Positions 1 to 10,508 of a stretch of DNA of 64,000 bases are shown here, one piece after another. Position 1 is the stretch's first letter. The number at the start of each line of letters is the position of its first letter. The position numbers were made by a program, and so were the translations under genes. The notes under the pieces were generated by a model. The model did not search any database, had not been told where the DNA came from, and was given only the letters and a program-made list of their open reading frames with translations. This stretch comes from Clytia hemisphaerica (Eukaryota; Cnidaria; Hydrozoa; Leptothecata; Clytiidae), in NCBI GenBank assembly GCA_902728285.1, contig CACVBU010000567.1, forward strand, positions 1-64,000, read 5' to 3'.

Positions 1-2258
1 TGATAGTTTTCTAAGATTTCTGGCAGACTTGATGAATTAAATGTTTTTGTATTTCTTATTTTGTTCAGGAGAGATGGTCCAATCAAAGTGTTGTAGGATG
101 CTGTGATTTCAATATCGATTAAATCGACTTATGAATTTATCCCATCCATTATTCAAATGATCTGGCATACCTATTTTTATAGCTATATAGTGGAAGCTGA
201 CTTTTGAACAATTATCAAATGAATTTGATTAAACTTGGTTTGCTTGTGCTTCATGTTTTTATCCAAGTTTCTCTTGGGAATATATACAGATTAGCATTAT
301 TTTTAGTTTTCATTTAATTTGAAATCAATGGAAATTAGATTATCTTGGTAAGAGTTTTTTATATTTATTATTTATTTATTAGTTTTTAGATCATCAAAAT
401 GATTCATCATATACTCTAAAGCTTTTTAAGAGTGTCCAGGCAAGATTGACAATGATTTTTTTTGGCAACCTTAGAGTTTTCTAAACATTTTAGAAAAAAA
501 ATAACCCTCAATATATAAAGTTAAAATCTGGTTTATGGTAGCTGAATTTGATTCTCAAGCTTTCTTCCTCGCCATTTTAATTCTTTCAATTATTATTTGT
601 GATTAGATTATTTTTTTATAAGAATCGCAAGACTCAAATATTTGCAAACTTTTAAAAATCATGCTGAGCCTCAAAATATTTTTTCAGTTAAAATTATTTG
701 TCTTCCTTTATAAAATAAAACAAGGCTTAAAATTATTCTTGGGCTTTTGAAATTTGAAATTATTAGTTCTTGTTTCCTTCCTCTTTTTCTCACGTTTGAG
801 ACAATACTTGGTAGTTGAATAGAGAAAATTTTGACGATTAAATGAAAGATTTTCCAAAAATTGACAAATTTGAGGCTTTCCCGGATTTAAGTAATTCTTA
901 TGAAAACTGTGTACTTTAGATTTTATTTCCATATCACATTAAGTGGCTTTTAACTTATCGATGTAAAAGCATATAATTATGAAATATTTTATCAGTCAAA
1001 ATTTTACTCTTAAATTAGTAGCATTAATAGCAAGAAACGCAACTTGTCACTAATTATATAACTTCTAATTTCTTGTGGGAATTAGAGCTTTCAGCTGTTT
1101 GGAAAGAATTTCAGATTTCAAACCTTTGTAACTTTCCATTATTGTTGAAAGATCAAATCCCCAATAACTTGGAAGATTTAGAAATAACGTAAATTCCACG
1201 TTTTTACAACCTTTAGAAAAAAGAATTTAAATTTCCAATCAATGTGAAAATATGAAATTTTTGAACAGTATGGAAAGATGTGGAAGATTGATATTTCCTC
1301 GTATTTCCACTTTTTCGAAATATGGACTTTCTAATTGTTGGAAAGTTAGAAAGATGATATTGTGGAAAGATAGAAAGGTAACCTTACAAACTTTCCAATC
1401 GATGTGGAAAGATGAAATTTTTGATCAGTTGAAAGATGTAGAAAGTTGACATTTACGTATTTCCACTATTTTGAAAAGTGAAATTTCTAATAGTTGGAAA
1501 GTTGGAGTAATGATCTTTCCACTGATTGGAAAGTTAGAAAGATGACCTTGTGGAAAGATAGAAAGGTAACCTTATTAACTTTCCAATGGATGTGGAAAGA
1601 CCATCATTCCACTCATTGGAAAGATGTGGAATTGTCACATTTCCACGCCTTTCCACACATTGGAAATCTCTTTTTTCGCCCAGTGTTTGGCGGGGATTTA
1701 AATTTATTAATTTTGGCGAATTCTGACAAGACTTGTAGACTAGAATAGAAGATTAACCGTGAGATTTTCATGCGGGAAATCCACTTTGGGAAAAAAATTG
1801 ATCCAATGTTAATATTTGCTTAAAGTGATTTACCATTAGCAGCCTTAGCACCACCTTCGACTCTGCTCTTTGTTCATGGTCTCCGGACTCTCGGAGCAGC
1901 CGTTGCCGAGGCGTTGCGCAAGCGCCCCGAAGCTCGGCATTTCCGATTTGCCCGATTTTCTGGCTCTATATTCTTTCGGAATACTCGATGACCAAAACAA
2001 ACAAGATGGCGGCTGTTTTTTACGATTTACCTCGTGGTTTGTATTTTTTCACGTCTTTCGAGTGTTCATCCAATATATAAAGTTAGTTTGGTTTTTCTCT
2101 CCAAAGTAAATTTTACCTTAAAAATGTAACTTTTCATAAAAATACAAGGATAGGCACCTTTTTTGGTTTTCCACTTTCTTTTTATAAAAGAATAAAAAGG
2201 CTAGCTCGCTGCATCCAGCGCCAGCCAAAAATCATTTCAATCTGTCAGGCAGTCTAGT
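1..2258. other. AT-rich intergenic DNA, no gene seen
   Basis: No open frame here shows a domain or splice-bounded coding pattern. The stretch is AT-rich with long T/A runs. It holds a TGGAAAG-rich repeat patch (listed separately) and an AAGATGGCGGC motif near 2,003, which resembles a YY1-type site but has no gene start that I can recognise beside it. Confidence 0.6.
1190..1680. repeat. Degenerate TGGAAAG/CTTTCCA repeat patch
   Basis: The words TGGAAAG and its complement CTTTCCA recur many times at irregular spacing, often as TTTCCA..GATGTGGAAAG. Two near copies of a segment reading TTAGAAAGATGA.. TTGTGGAAAGATAGAAAGGTAACC start at about 1,346 and 1,534. The short open frames across it are by-products of the repeat. 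Confidence 0.6.
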
Positions 2259-2455
2259 CAGTTAGTGGAAGTACCTCGATTTTAAGTGTCTTCAAAGTTC
2301 ACAATAACGCCTTTGTTTTTATTACGGAAACAAAACGAGTGAGAACAAGTCACAAAACTAAAAGTCAGTGCTCCGTGGTTGTGAGTGACGTAGTTTTACG
2401 AAATATAAAAACGACATACTTTTTAACAACTTTTTCCTACATCATTTTTTGAAAC
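2259..2455 (+). repeat. Dispersed repeat, copy A (pair with 61,723-61,940)
   Basis: This begins CAGTTAGTGGAAGTA and shares with 61,723-61,940 a colinear series of blocks: a CTTTNTTTTTATTACG block, a GAGTGA.AACAAGTCA block, a CTC.GTGGTTGTGA block and a GACATACTTTTTA.CAACTTTTT block. The copies are diverged, lack obvious terminal inverted repeats and hold no coding frame. A second short start of the same repeat appears at about 2,479. Confidence 0.6.
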
Positions 2456-3076
2456 CTCTTGGTAACAGAATGTGTCTCTCAGTTAGTGGAAGTACTTTCA
2501 GTATAGACCTAACTAAAATTACGGGAAACACATATTGGACTTTGTACCCTATGCTGCACGCAAGCACTTAAAAGTAGGGTGGACAGGTCAAAATTTTCCC
2601 CTCAAATTTTGAAAACCAAACTAATTTTATTTGAAAGTCCTTACCTTTGTGAGAAAAATGAGGGGTCATTTGTTAAAATTGGTTAAGTAGTTCCAAAGTT
2701 ATTCCATTTTCAAACCACAAAAAAACCACCTTTTCAAGGAATCGTCTCCCTACCACGCGCAACCAAGAAATGACCTTTGGACAGCACCGAAAAACATTAA
2801 AGATGACGGGTGAATTCTAGCCTTCCGCCTGGCGGGGCGTGAGGAGTTTTGCTGGCGCGGTCTGAAAATCAGCCAGATGACTGTTAAACTTTAGCTTATC
2901 GCTAATGAGCTGGAAATGATAGCTAAAAACAAATTTCACCACTAGAAAGCTAAAATCCTCAGCTTTCAGATGGTGTATGCTGCTTAAATGAAAAAATCCG
3001 CAATCTTGTTAAAAAATTGCAATTTCTTCTTATTTTTCGAAATTCCAGACGGCCTGTAGATTTTCAAATAAAGCAG

Positions 3077-3416
3077 CAATCTTTCAAGAAATATATTGAG
3101 AATTCCGGTTATTTTGACGTTTTTCGAGATTTAAAGTTCGGGCGAGAAAGCTGATTTTGGGCTATCTCTTTAATTTAATCGAATATTTCAATTTGAGACG
3201 GGTAGGCAGTCTTCCAGGCTATATTCGGAGCCTTGCTGGACCATTTTTGAACTTTTGGATCCTCAGATCCTAAGGTCCTAAGTGTTAAGTCTAGCGTTAA
3301 AACTCAGAGTTAAAACTCTACCCTTCGAACCTACTTTAGAGCACTTACAAATCGATTGTGGTTTCAAAACACCCGGTTGGATTTCCCTTTTGTCTCAAAT
3401 ATTTCTTGAAGGATTG
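3077..3416 (+). repeat. 340-bp direct repeat, copy 1
   Basis: Nearly identical to 3,735-4,074, 658 bp downstream. The two copies differ at only a few bases. Between them lies a segment (3,417-3,734) whose ends are inverted repeats of each other (CTGAAAAACTGAAAAATGCT against AGAATTTGGGATTTTTCAGTTTCTCAG), so the whole resembles a composite element with direct repeats flanking a palindrome. No coding content is recognised. Confidence 0.8.
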
Positions 3417-3734
3417 TCTGAAAAACTGAAAAATGCTGATTTCTGCTCTGCGGGGGTCCAAAATTACCTGAAAACCTCTAAAATTCGTCTTAAAGCATGT
3501 TTCGGACCTTTGAAGGGTTGCTCCTGGCCAAAATCACTTTTTATGAAATATTAATATTTTGCAAAGGTCCAATTACGAAAAGTCCAAAACGTGAAATTTC
3601 AGGAAATTTTGACTTTTTTTTTGAGTTTTAGCCCCTAAAATTGAAGAAAGGGGATTTTTGAGCCAGAAAAATTGCTTTAAACTTGGAATAAGAACCCCCG
3701 CTGAGCAGAATTTGGGATTTTTCAGTTTCTCAGA

Positions 3735-4074
3735 CAATCTTTCAAGAAATATATTGAGAATTCCGGTTATTTTGACGTTTTTCGAGATTTAAAGTTCGGG
3801 CGAGAAAGCTGATTTTGGGCTATCTCTTTAATTTAATCGAATATTTCAATTTGAGACGGGTAGGCAGACTTCCAGGCTATATTCGGAGCCTTGCTGGACC
3901 ATTTTTGAACTTTTGGATCCTCAGATCCTAAAGTCCTAAGTGTTAAGTCTAGCGTTAAAACTCAGAGTTAAAACTCTACCCTTCGAACCTACTTTAGAGC
4001 ACTTACAAATCGATTGTGGTTACAAAACACCCCGGTGGATTTCCCTTTTGTCTCAAATATTTCTTGAAGGATTG
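3735..4074 (+). repeat. 340-bp direct repeat, copy 2
   Basis: Second copy of the 3,077-3,416 sequence. A third, more diverged and partial copy lies in reverse orientation at about 16,533-16,705 inside the transposase gene's first intron, which shows that this is a dispersed family and not a simple local duplication. Confidence 0.8.
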
Positions 4075-4524
4075 AGGTTGTGATAGATTGTAGCCTAATC
4101 TTACCCTGGGTTTACTAAAAAAACCGCGAAATTGAAAAGATGAACCAGCTCAATAGCGACAGCCATTTGTTTCAATGTGGGTCGAGAATTTTCCGGTGCC
4201 GTGGTCAGCGCTAAATCGCGTTTTCACCTTGACGTCGAAAAACATGAATATCTTTGGAAAGAAAATAGATACCTTGATGCAGTTTTTTTTTACTTCTTTC
4301 CCTGATAATTCCTGATTGATTTTAAAAAAAGAATGAACACATTTTAAAGGTAAGTACTAATGCCTTGAAGTTCATTTTTGTAAATTCTTCCTCGTTCCGC
4401 GCAAAAAATCCCGACGAGTGCGCACCCTAACTTAAGCTAAAGTCCCGCAAAGGCGGCACAAAATTCAGTTTTTTGAAGTTTGTAAAAAAAAACGCCACAT
4501 AGAAGAACTTTCAAATTCAGTATG

Positions 4525-4660
4525 CCAGACGTCTGCGCTCGATAGGATCAATCATCGCATCGGAACGGCTCGATCCAGATCGTTAAGTAATCCATCGATC
4601 ACATATTGATCCGTCATTGAGCCAATCCGATGATCGATCCTATCGAGTGCAGACGTCTGG
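4525..4660. mobile_element. Short palindromic MITE-like element
   Basis: Inverted arms start and end with CCAGACGTCTG and contain GCTCGATAGGATC on the left against GATCCTATCGAGTGC on the right, about 35 bp per arm with few mismatches. The centre is rich in GATC/ATCGAT words. At 136 bp with no coding capacity, it is best read as a fold-back MITE. Confidence 0.6.
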
Positions 4661-5324
4661 AGTATGTGAATAGATCAGTAAAAAATACAACTTTTCTATT
4701 TTTCCTTTTTTTTGCAAAAGTTCTAGGAATGAAAATAAAGGGATGATGATAATTGAATAATATCTGTGCGTTATTGGTTTGAGAACGCGAAACACGAACC
4801 CGAACTACCCATGTCTAAACTTTTCAATATATCTCCAAAACTAACAGATTTTTTGAAATTCTGTAAAAAGGTCCAAGCTCCTGAATTGTTTTACTATGTT
4901 CTGTGAAAAAATCATAAACATCAGTCAAATACTCGTTCATCTATTTAAGATTGAAGACAAAAATTTGCGAAGAAAAATAAACCTTGAGCACAAAAAAAGC
5001 TTTTTTAAACACTTTTTTCCACCGAAAAACAAATAACTTTTATAGACTTACCTTCCCCAAACATTGAAGAAGCCTCTACTAATTAAAGTAAATGAGATAA
5101 GACAAGAAGCCTGTTGGCTTGAAGGCCCAGCGAAAAGTAACGTGTTGATAAAGAGCGTGCAAAACAGCAAATGTATGACCCTGTTGACATGGATCAAAGT
5201 GAAGACAGGGAAAATTTTTCCAAAGTCACCGCTGTACTTCTCATTGGTTAGACGCTTGAAATTTTATTGAATGGTCTGCTACCAACCGGCGCAGGTTCAC
5301 CCGGTTGAATACTCTCAGGTACCG

Positions 5325-5550
5325 TGAGATTGGGTAACTTGCATCAGTGGAGGCTAACACAACATGCATAACATGCATAGCCCTCAAATGAAAGACCTGG
5401 CTGGTCACTAAAAAACAACTATGCAGCTCCGCTCGCAGCTCTACTCTACCATTTTTGTTTTGATTTAATTTTGTATTTTAATGACCAGCCAGGTCTTTCA
5501 TTTGAGGGCTATGCATGTTAGCCTCCACTGATGCAAGTTACCCAATCTCA
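5325..5550. mobile_element. Palindromic MITE, about 226 bp
   Basis: The left end TGAGATTGGGTAACTTGC is matched by GCAAGTTACCCAATCTCA at the right end. The inverted match continues through CATCAGTGGAGGCTAA and the block ATGCATAGCCCTCAAATGAA for most of each arm, leaving a short AT-rich loop. It is non-coding and sits 12 bp from the next palindromic element. Confidence 0.75.
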
Positions 5551-5562
5551 GGGGGGGGTGGA

Positions 5563-5747
5563 ATAGACCTTTTTTCAAAGAGGCCACCCTGTTGAATAAT
5601 TATGTAGTCCAGCAGAAAAACAATGATAAAACCATTCATAATTATTACAATATGCATGATACAGTAATTATGCATGGCTCTATCATTGTTTTTATGGCTG
5701 GACTACATAATTATTCAACAGGACGTCCTCTTTGAAAAAAGGTCTAT
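5563..5747. mobile_element. Palindromic MITE with TA-GACCTTTT ends
   Basis: Left end ATAGACCTTTTTTCAAAGAG and right end CTCTTTGAAAAAAGGTCTAT are perfect inverted complements. Inner arms (TGTTGAATAATTATGTAGTCCAGC against GCTGGACTACATAATTATTCAACA) also match. Taking TA as the target duplication, the element starts GACCTTTT, the same terminus as the larger element at 62,100-62,832. Non-coding. Confidence 0.75.
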
Positions 5748-6024
5748 AAAAATGTCCTAGGTGGAAAATTTCCATAAATTATGTGCGCCCATAGAAAAAT
5801 ATTTTAAAAAACCCGCGAATATATAGTGAGTGGGCGCTTTTTAACCAATTAGGTGCACTCACATATTCAGGGAGATATATCCCTGCAGGCATGTTAGTTG
5901 GAACAGACAGTAAACCAGAAAAATAATCTTTAAAAAACTTGACGATAAAATAGTTTACGGTCTGCATATCAAGGCTAATAAAATTCATGAGATTTAATGT
6001 GAGTTAACAGTTAATGTGAGTGAT

Positions 6025-6720
6025 AGATCCAGAAATGACCATTTTCACTGTTCATGCATTGTAACCATGAAAAATGTTTCAATCTAGTTCAAATTTACCC
6101 ATGAGCTGCATTTTAGTGTCAATTAACAGATTCCAGAATCAGTTTATACTTTAAATAATTATGTGAGTCGAGTTTGAAAAATCAAGCCACCGATCGTTTA
6201 ATGCGACAGATCCAGAAATGACCATTTTATTTAATATATGTGTAGAATCATGAAAAAAGTCCCAATCTTGTTCAAATTTACATATGAGGTGCATTTTAGT
6301 CTCCATTAACATGATTCCATAATCAGCTTATTTGAAATAATTCTGTGTCGAGTTTGACAAATCAAGCCACCAATCGTCAAACGAGAGACAGATCCAGAAA
6401 TAACCATTTTCACGCGTAGCATCATGGAAAAAGTTCCAATATTGTTCCAATTTACACATGGGCTCCATTTTAGTGTCCATTACCAAATTCCAGAATCAGT
6501 TTACTTGAAATAATTATGTGTTGAGTTTGAAAATCATACCACGTCCCACCACTGCTGACCACCGTTACGTTGTTTTTTGTTTAACAGCCTGAACAGCGAC
6601 AGATCCAGAAGTGACTGTTTTCTTACGTAGCATCAAGAAAAAAGTTCCAATCTTGTTCAATTTTACACATCAGCTGCATTTCAGTTTATTTATTTCTATA
6701 TCAGAAGCCATTATTTCCTA
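6025..6720 (+). repeat. Diverged tandem repeat, about 182 bp, four copies
   Basis: AGATCCAGAA followed by TGACCATTTT or a close variant recurs at 6,025, 6,208, 6,390 and 6,601, giving periods of 183, 182 and 211 bp. Each unit continues with ..TCCAATNTTGTTC..ATTTACACATG..CTGCATTTTAGT.. and ends ..GAGTTTGAAAAATCAAGCCACC. Copies differ at many positions and no coding frame runs through the units. Confidence 0.7.
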
Positions 6721-8561
6721 AAAAATTATGAAGTCCTTTTGAAAGAAACTAAAAATGAAAGTGATTTAAGGTTGAATTTTCACTCATAAAACTTTATGAA
6801 AACTTGAGCAAAGACTATAAGGTATGGCAGAATGTTGAAAAAAGGTTTATACAGAAAAATAATTACAAAATTTCTTTGGTTTGAAAGTCTCTTGACCACT
6901 AAAGCAAAGAAAATGTTCAAGAAAGTATGAATCAACCTCCTCGCTTCGACTGCCATCTTGTTTTGTTTTGAAAATTGTTTTGAAGGAGCGCGGAATCAGA
7001 AAATATATCTTTTATAGCCAGTATCCGACTTTAGCAAGCTTTTCCCTCTCCAGACGGCAAAATTAAAAAGTGTGTTACTGGTTTTAAGCGCCGTTTCTAC
7101 CAAAACGGACAGACAGATACACGGACGGAAAAGTGCTAATGAAAGGCCCTATTGCTAGCGCTGGGCCAATAAGATAAAACCTTAAAATCAACCAGAATTT
7201 ACAACCTTTCGTCCAAAGCAAAAGACGTGCTTTTCTAGCCGCCATCTTGTTTTAGAATGAGAATTATTTTCGGTTCCAGTTCCCACTGTCTTTTTTTCAT
7301 CCAATCAGATCGCGCGATTTCACTTTCGCTTTCTCTAGTCCAAAGACTGCGGGATTAGAGTCATGTGACATCTCTATTAAAAAACCTGCGCAGAATAAAA
7401 TAGAAATACAGGGGGTCACACTATTGGCTACAGGAACTGAAAGCAAACAATTATGGCCAATATTTTTGGTTTTTCTGAAGGACAAAATGTATAGGAAGCT
7501 TTACTGAAGGAGGGATAAGACTGGGACTATCTATTTAAAAGATATGGACAAAAAAAGGCACGTTTTTGGGTGATAATTAATATTTTACTTAGAAACTTTA
7601 ATTCTCTTACCCCCGTCTCGGGCCCCGCTGATATGAGCAAGGGAACCATGTTGGCCACCCCTACTGAAAATTTCAGATCAAAACAAACAAGGAATTAAAA
7701 TTAATTCCTGTAACTCGATGAAAATTGGAAAAAGCTGGTTTTTGACTGTTTCTGGTCCTAAAGTGCTATTTTTTGGTTAAAGCTATACAATTTATGTTTG
7801 GATTTCTAGAAAGCTTACCCATTCATTGTCAATATATTTTTATTTGAAAGTAATCTCTTCATGGAATAAAAAGATATATAAATCTTGTAGGGTCATTTTT
7901 CAAAAAAGTTTTGCCAAAATCGATTTTCGCCATTTTACCCTCTGCGGCACTATCGTAAAGCTAGAATCGCTTCGCATACTCTTCGCTTGAGAAGTGATTG
8001 ACGGATTAAATTTTTCACCCGCGAGGGAGATCGCAGGCGTTCTACGGGCGTTCTGCGAGCGTTCTTGGCTCAATCCTCGGACTGTGTTAAAAATGGTAGA
8101 CTCAGCTGTGATAGATAATTTCGATGGAAGTTGTTGGAATGTTTACAAGACTCTTGACAGAAAATCCTTTTTTTTATTGTCAATGATGACAGTGCCGTTA
8201 TTAATTTTGTTAGATCTGACATATTGATATTTGTAAGTGCACTTTATAGTTTTGATTCCCATCAAAGAATCATTTTCTGGTTTTCATGTTATTAGATGCT
8301 GTTTTAGAGCTTTAGAGCTAGCCTGACTTTGATTTGTGAAGCGTCTTTACGTCACTTAGAACAAAAAAACAAAGGAATTACCCATAGCCACCATTTCGCA
8401 ACAATGGGGAATCGCGATTTTACAGAAATGGGAATCCTCGTATCGAATAGAGCATCTTCTGAAAATTTCATTCTTCATCCCCATAAATGCAAAAATGAAA
8501 AACGAGGAAGCTTTCGTTTTCTGATCGTCTTTTTAATGGGCTCTTCCAATTAAAGTCTGTT
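6721..8561. other. Intergenic DNA, nothing recognised
   Basis: AT-rich sequence with two CGCCATCTTG-like words (about 6,950 and 7,240). The longest open frame (7,994-8,227) shows no domain, splice context or coding-like composition that I can defend. Confidence 0.5.
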
Positions 8562-8809
8562 ATACAAGGGGGTGGACAGCGGCAGAATTCCGAGGCAAAT
8601 TATTTTTTTGAAATTCCTGGATGTCCAATACAAAAGCAATAAAACTCCTGGATTTCCGATACAAAATCAATTTTTTGGTGGAAAAATGTGGAATTTCCAA
8701 GGGTTCAAATTAAAAATTGAGCGGAATTTCCGAAGCACTTTGAAAAATTGACTAGATTTCCGAATGTTTTTTTTATCTGCAAATTCCTGTCGTCCACCCC
8801 CTGTATCAT
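8562..8809. mobile_element. Fold-back MITE with GGGGGTGGAC ends (copy 1)
   Basis: The left end (ATACAAGGGGGTGGACAG) and right end (CTGTCGTCCACCCCCTGTAT) are inverted complements. The interior is made of repeated AATTCC/GGAATTTCC words. A related element with the same GGGGGTGGACGAC ends lies at 13,371-13,636, and both are followed by a TTTCTGGAATAGC(C/T)CAATC stretch, so the family unit may extend further right. Non-coding. Confidence 0.6.
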
Positions 8810-10485
8810 ATTTTTTCTGGAATAGCCCAATCTGCCATGAAGTGTTATAAAATTCCTTATGCCTTTTTTGGGCCAATTTCCGAGGTATAGGTGCACCTTG
8901 TCCGGACCAAAATTTATCAGGTGTGTTCTTCCAGTACGGAACTCGCTATTTCCGGTTTTTTTTTTCCTCAAGTGCAGCCTTGCGATACTGTGCAAACTGG
9001 GGTTAGGGGGGATGCCAAGAAAAAGGATTGCCAAGAAGGGGGTTTAGACCTGGCTTTCCGCACTATGCAATAATTGTAGGAAAAGTACTCTTTAGGTTCC
9101 GAACCACCCCCACCTCCCCCTTGTTAATTTTTCAAAAATTCTCCAACCCCCACCCCCTGGACCTTATTAGGACCCCTCTTTATTAATTTTTAAGAATATT
9201 TTCAGCTGTTAAGGGCCATTCCACAATTTGTCTGTAACAGGGGAGCAGACGACATGGAATTTCCCAGAGAGAAGAAAATGTATGAATTTCATTCCAAGGC
9301 AATTGAATTAAAAATGGCAAAAAAGAGTGGAATTTTCTACGCAATTTGCGAAAGTACATGGACTCATCGGAATTTCCAACCACAACCACCGTACGACAGT
9401 GGTACAGTAACAAAAATTTTCTGGAATGGTCCAAAGAGAAGGCCCCTTATTTTGCTCTAAATAGCCTGATTTTAGCCTATATTTACCTTTTTTGGGGGTT
9501 TTCAGAAGTACAATTTCCAGCCCCCCAACCCCAGATGTTTTTTTGTTTAGAAAAAAAAGAAAAAAAGGAAAAGGAAAAAAAATAGGCAGAGTTGAGTGGA
9601 TGGTGCCCAGTATTCACCATTGACCGCGTGGGTAAAAGCTAAAGATTTTATAAAACTGAGATCAGATGATCAGATGAGTACCGTAAGTTGGTCTAATGTC
9701 AACATCTATCTTCTAATTTCGACACTTCCGAATAATAGGATGGTTGGGATCACTTATAGACAAAAGATTGTTTCTTCTCTGATTGCTAAGTAAAGAAAAA
9801 TGGAAACTCATCAGCAATTCCAACATTCTGATTATTCCTACCTTTAAAGAAGGGTGTTGAAATTGCTTACGGTAATATGATAGACCTTTTGCTAGGCACA
9901 ATACCACTTTGACTCCATGATGAATTAACGACAAAAATATCTTGTAATGACTTCAAAACATTACATAATCTTAGCAAAAGCTTAGAATAAGCAGTTGGTT
10001 TTCTTTTTTCAATTGTTAATTTTTTTATTTTTTTTCTATACAAAGTCCTGCATTCTGGGGGAGTTGAGAATTTTTGGATTAAAAAAAGGTGGGAGTTGGG
10101 CTGATGACAAATTTCAGGTTGGTTTATGTAGATGGGGTTGACTTTCTGCATTTCTTCTGTCTTTTTCAATCATTTTGACACTTTATCATTTTTATTTTTA
10201 TTTTTACTGTTATTTTAGTATACAGTACCAAGGAAAATAAACATACATACTCTTTGGATCAATTTATAGAAATAGAAATAGACACATACTAGAGAAAAAT
10301 TTCAAAATTAACAAATGTCAAAAATGTAATCCTTGTTAAAAGTTTTGTAAGATTCTTGAAATTGTTTCAATATTATGTTTTGAAGTATATATCGTCGTCC
10401 ACATGACTAAAGGTTCAATCTCAAAATAAGTGTCTTGGAAAATTGGAAACCTTTTTTTTTTGAAAGAATTTTCTTTGTTTCCTAG
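8810..10485. other. Intergenic DNA upstream of NOP53
   Basis: No coding exon is supported. Weak inverted repeats occur around 9,206-9,450 (GGGCCATTCCA on the left, TGGAATGGTCC on the right). A single ATAGACCTTTT motif at about 9,882 matches the ends of the GACCTTTT element family. The NOP53 promoter probably lies in this stretch or just upstream of a noncoding exon ending at the acceptor described in the NOP53 entry, but I see no TATA box or initiator that I can assign. Confidence 0.45.
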
Positions 10486-10508
10486 ACAAGATTAGGAAAT
10501 AAATAAAT

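Noticed and set aside
1870-2109. 79-codon frame near an AAGATGGCGGC motif as a small gene
   Set aside because: No Kozak-like start, no splice partner, and the later part is low-complexity Phe-rich translation of T runs.
3282-3554. 90-codon plus-strand frame
   Set aside because: Lies across the 340-bp direct repeat and is not preserved in the second copy; no known domain.
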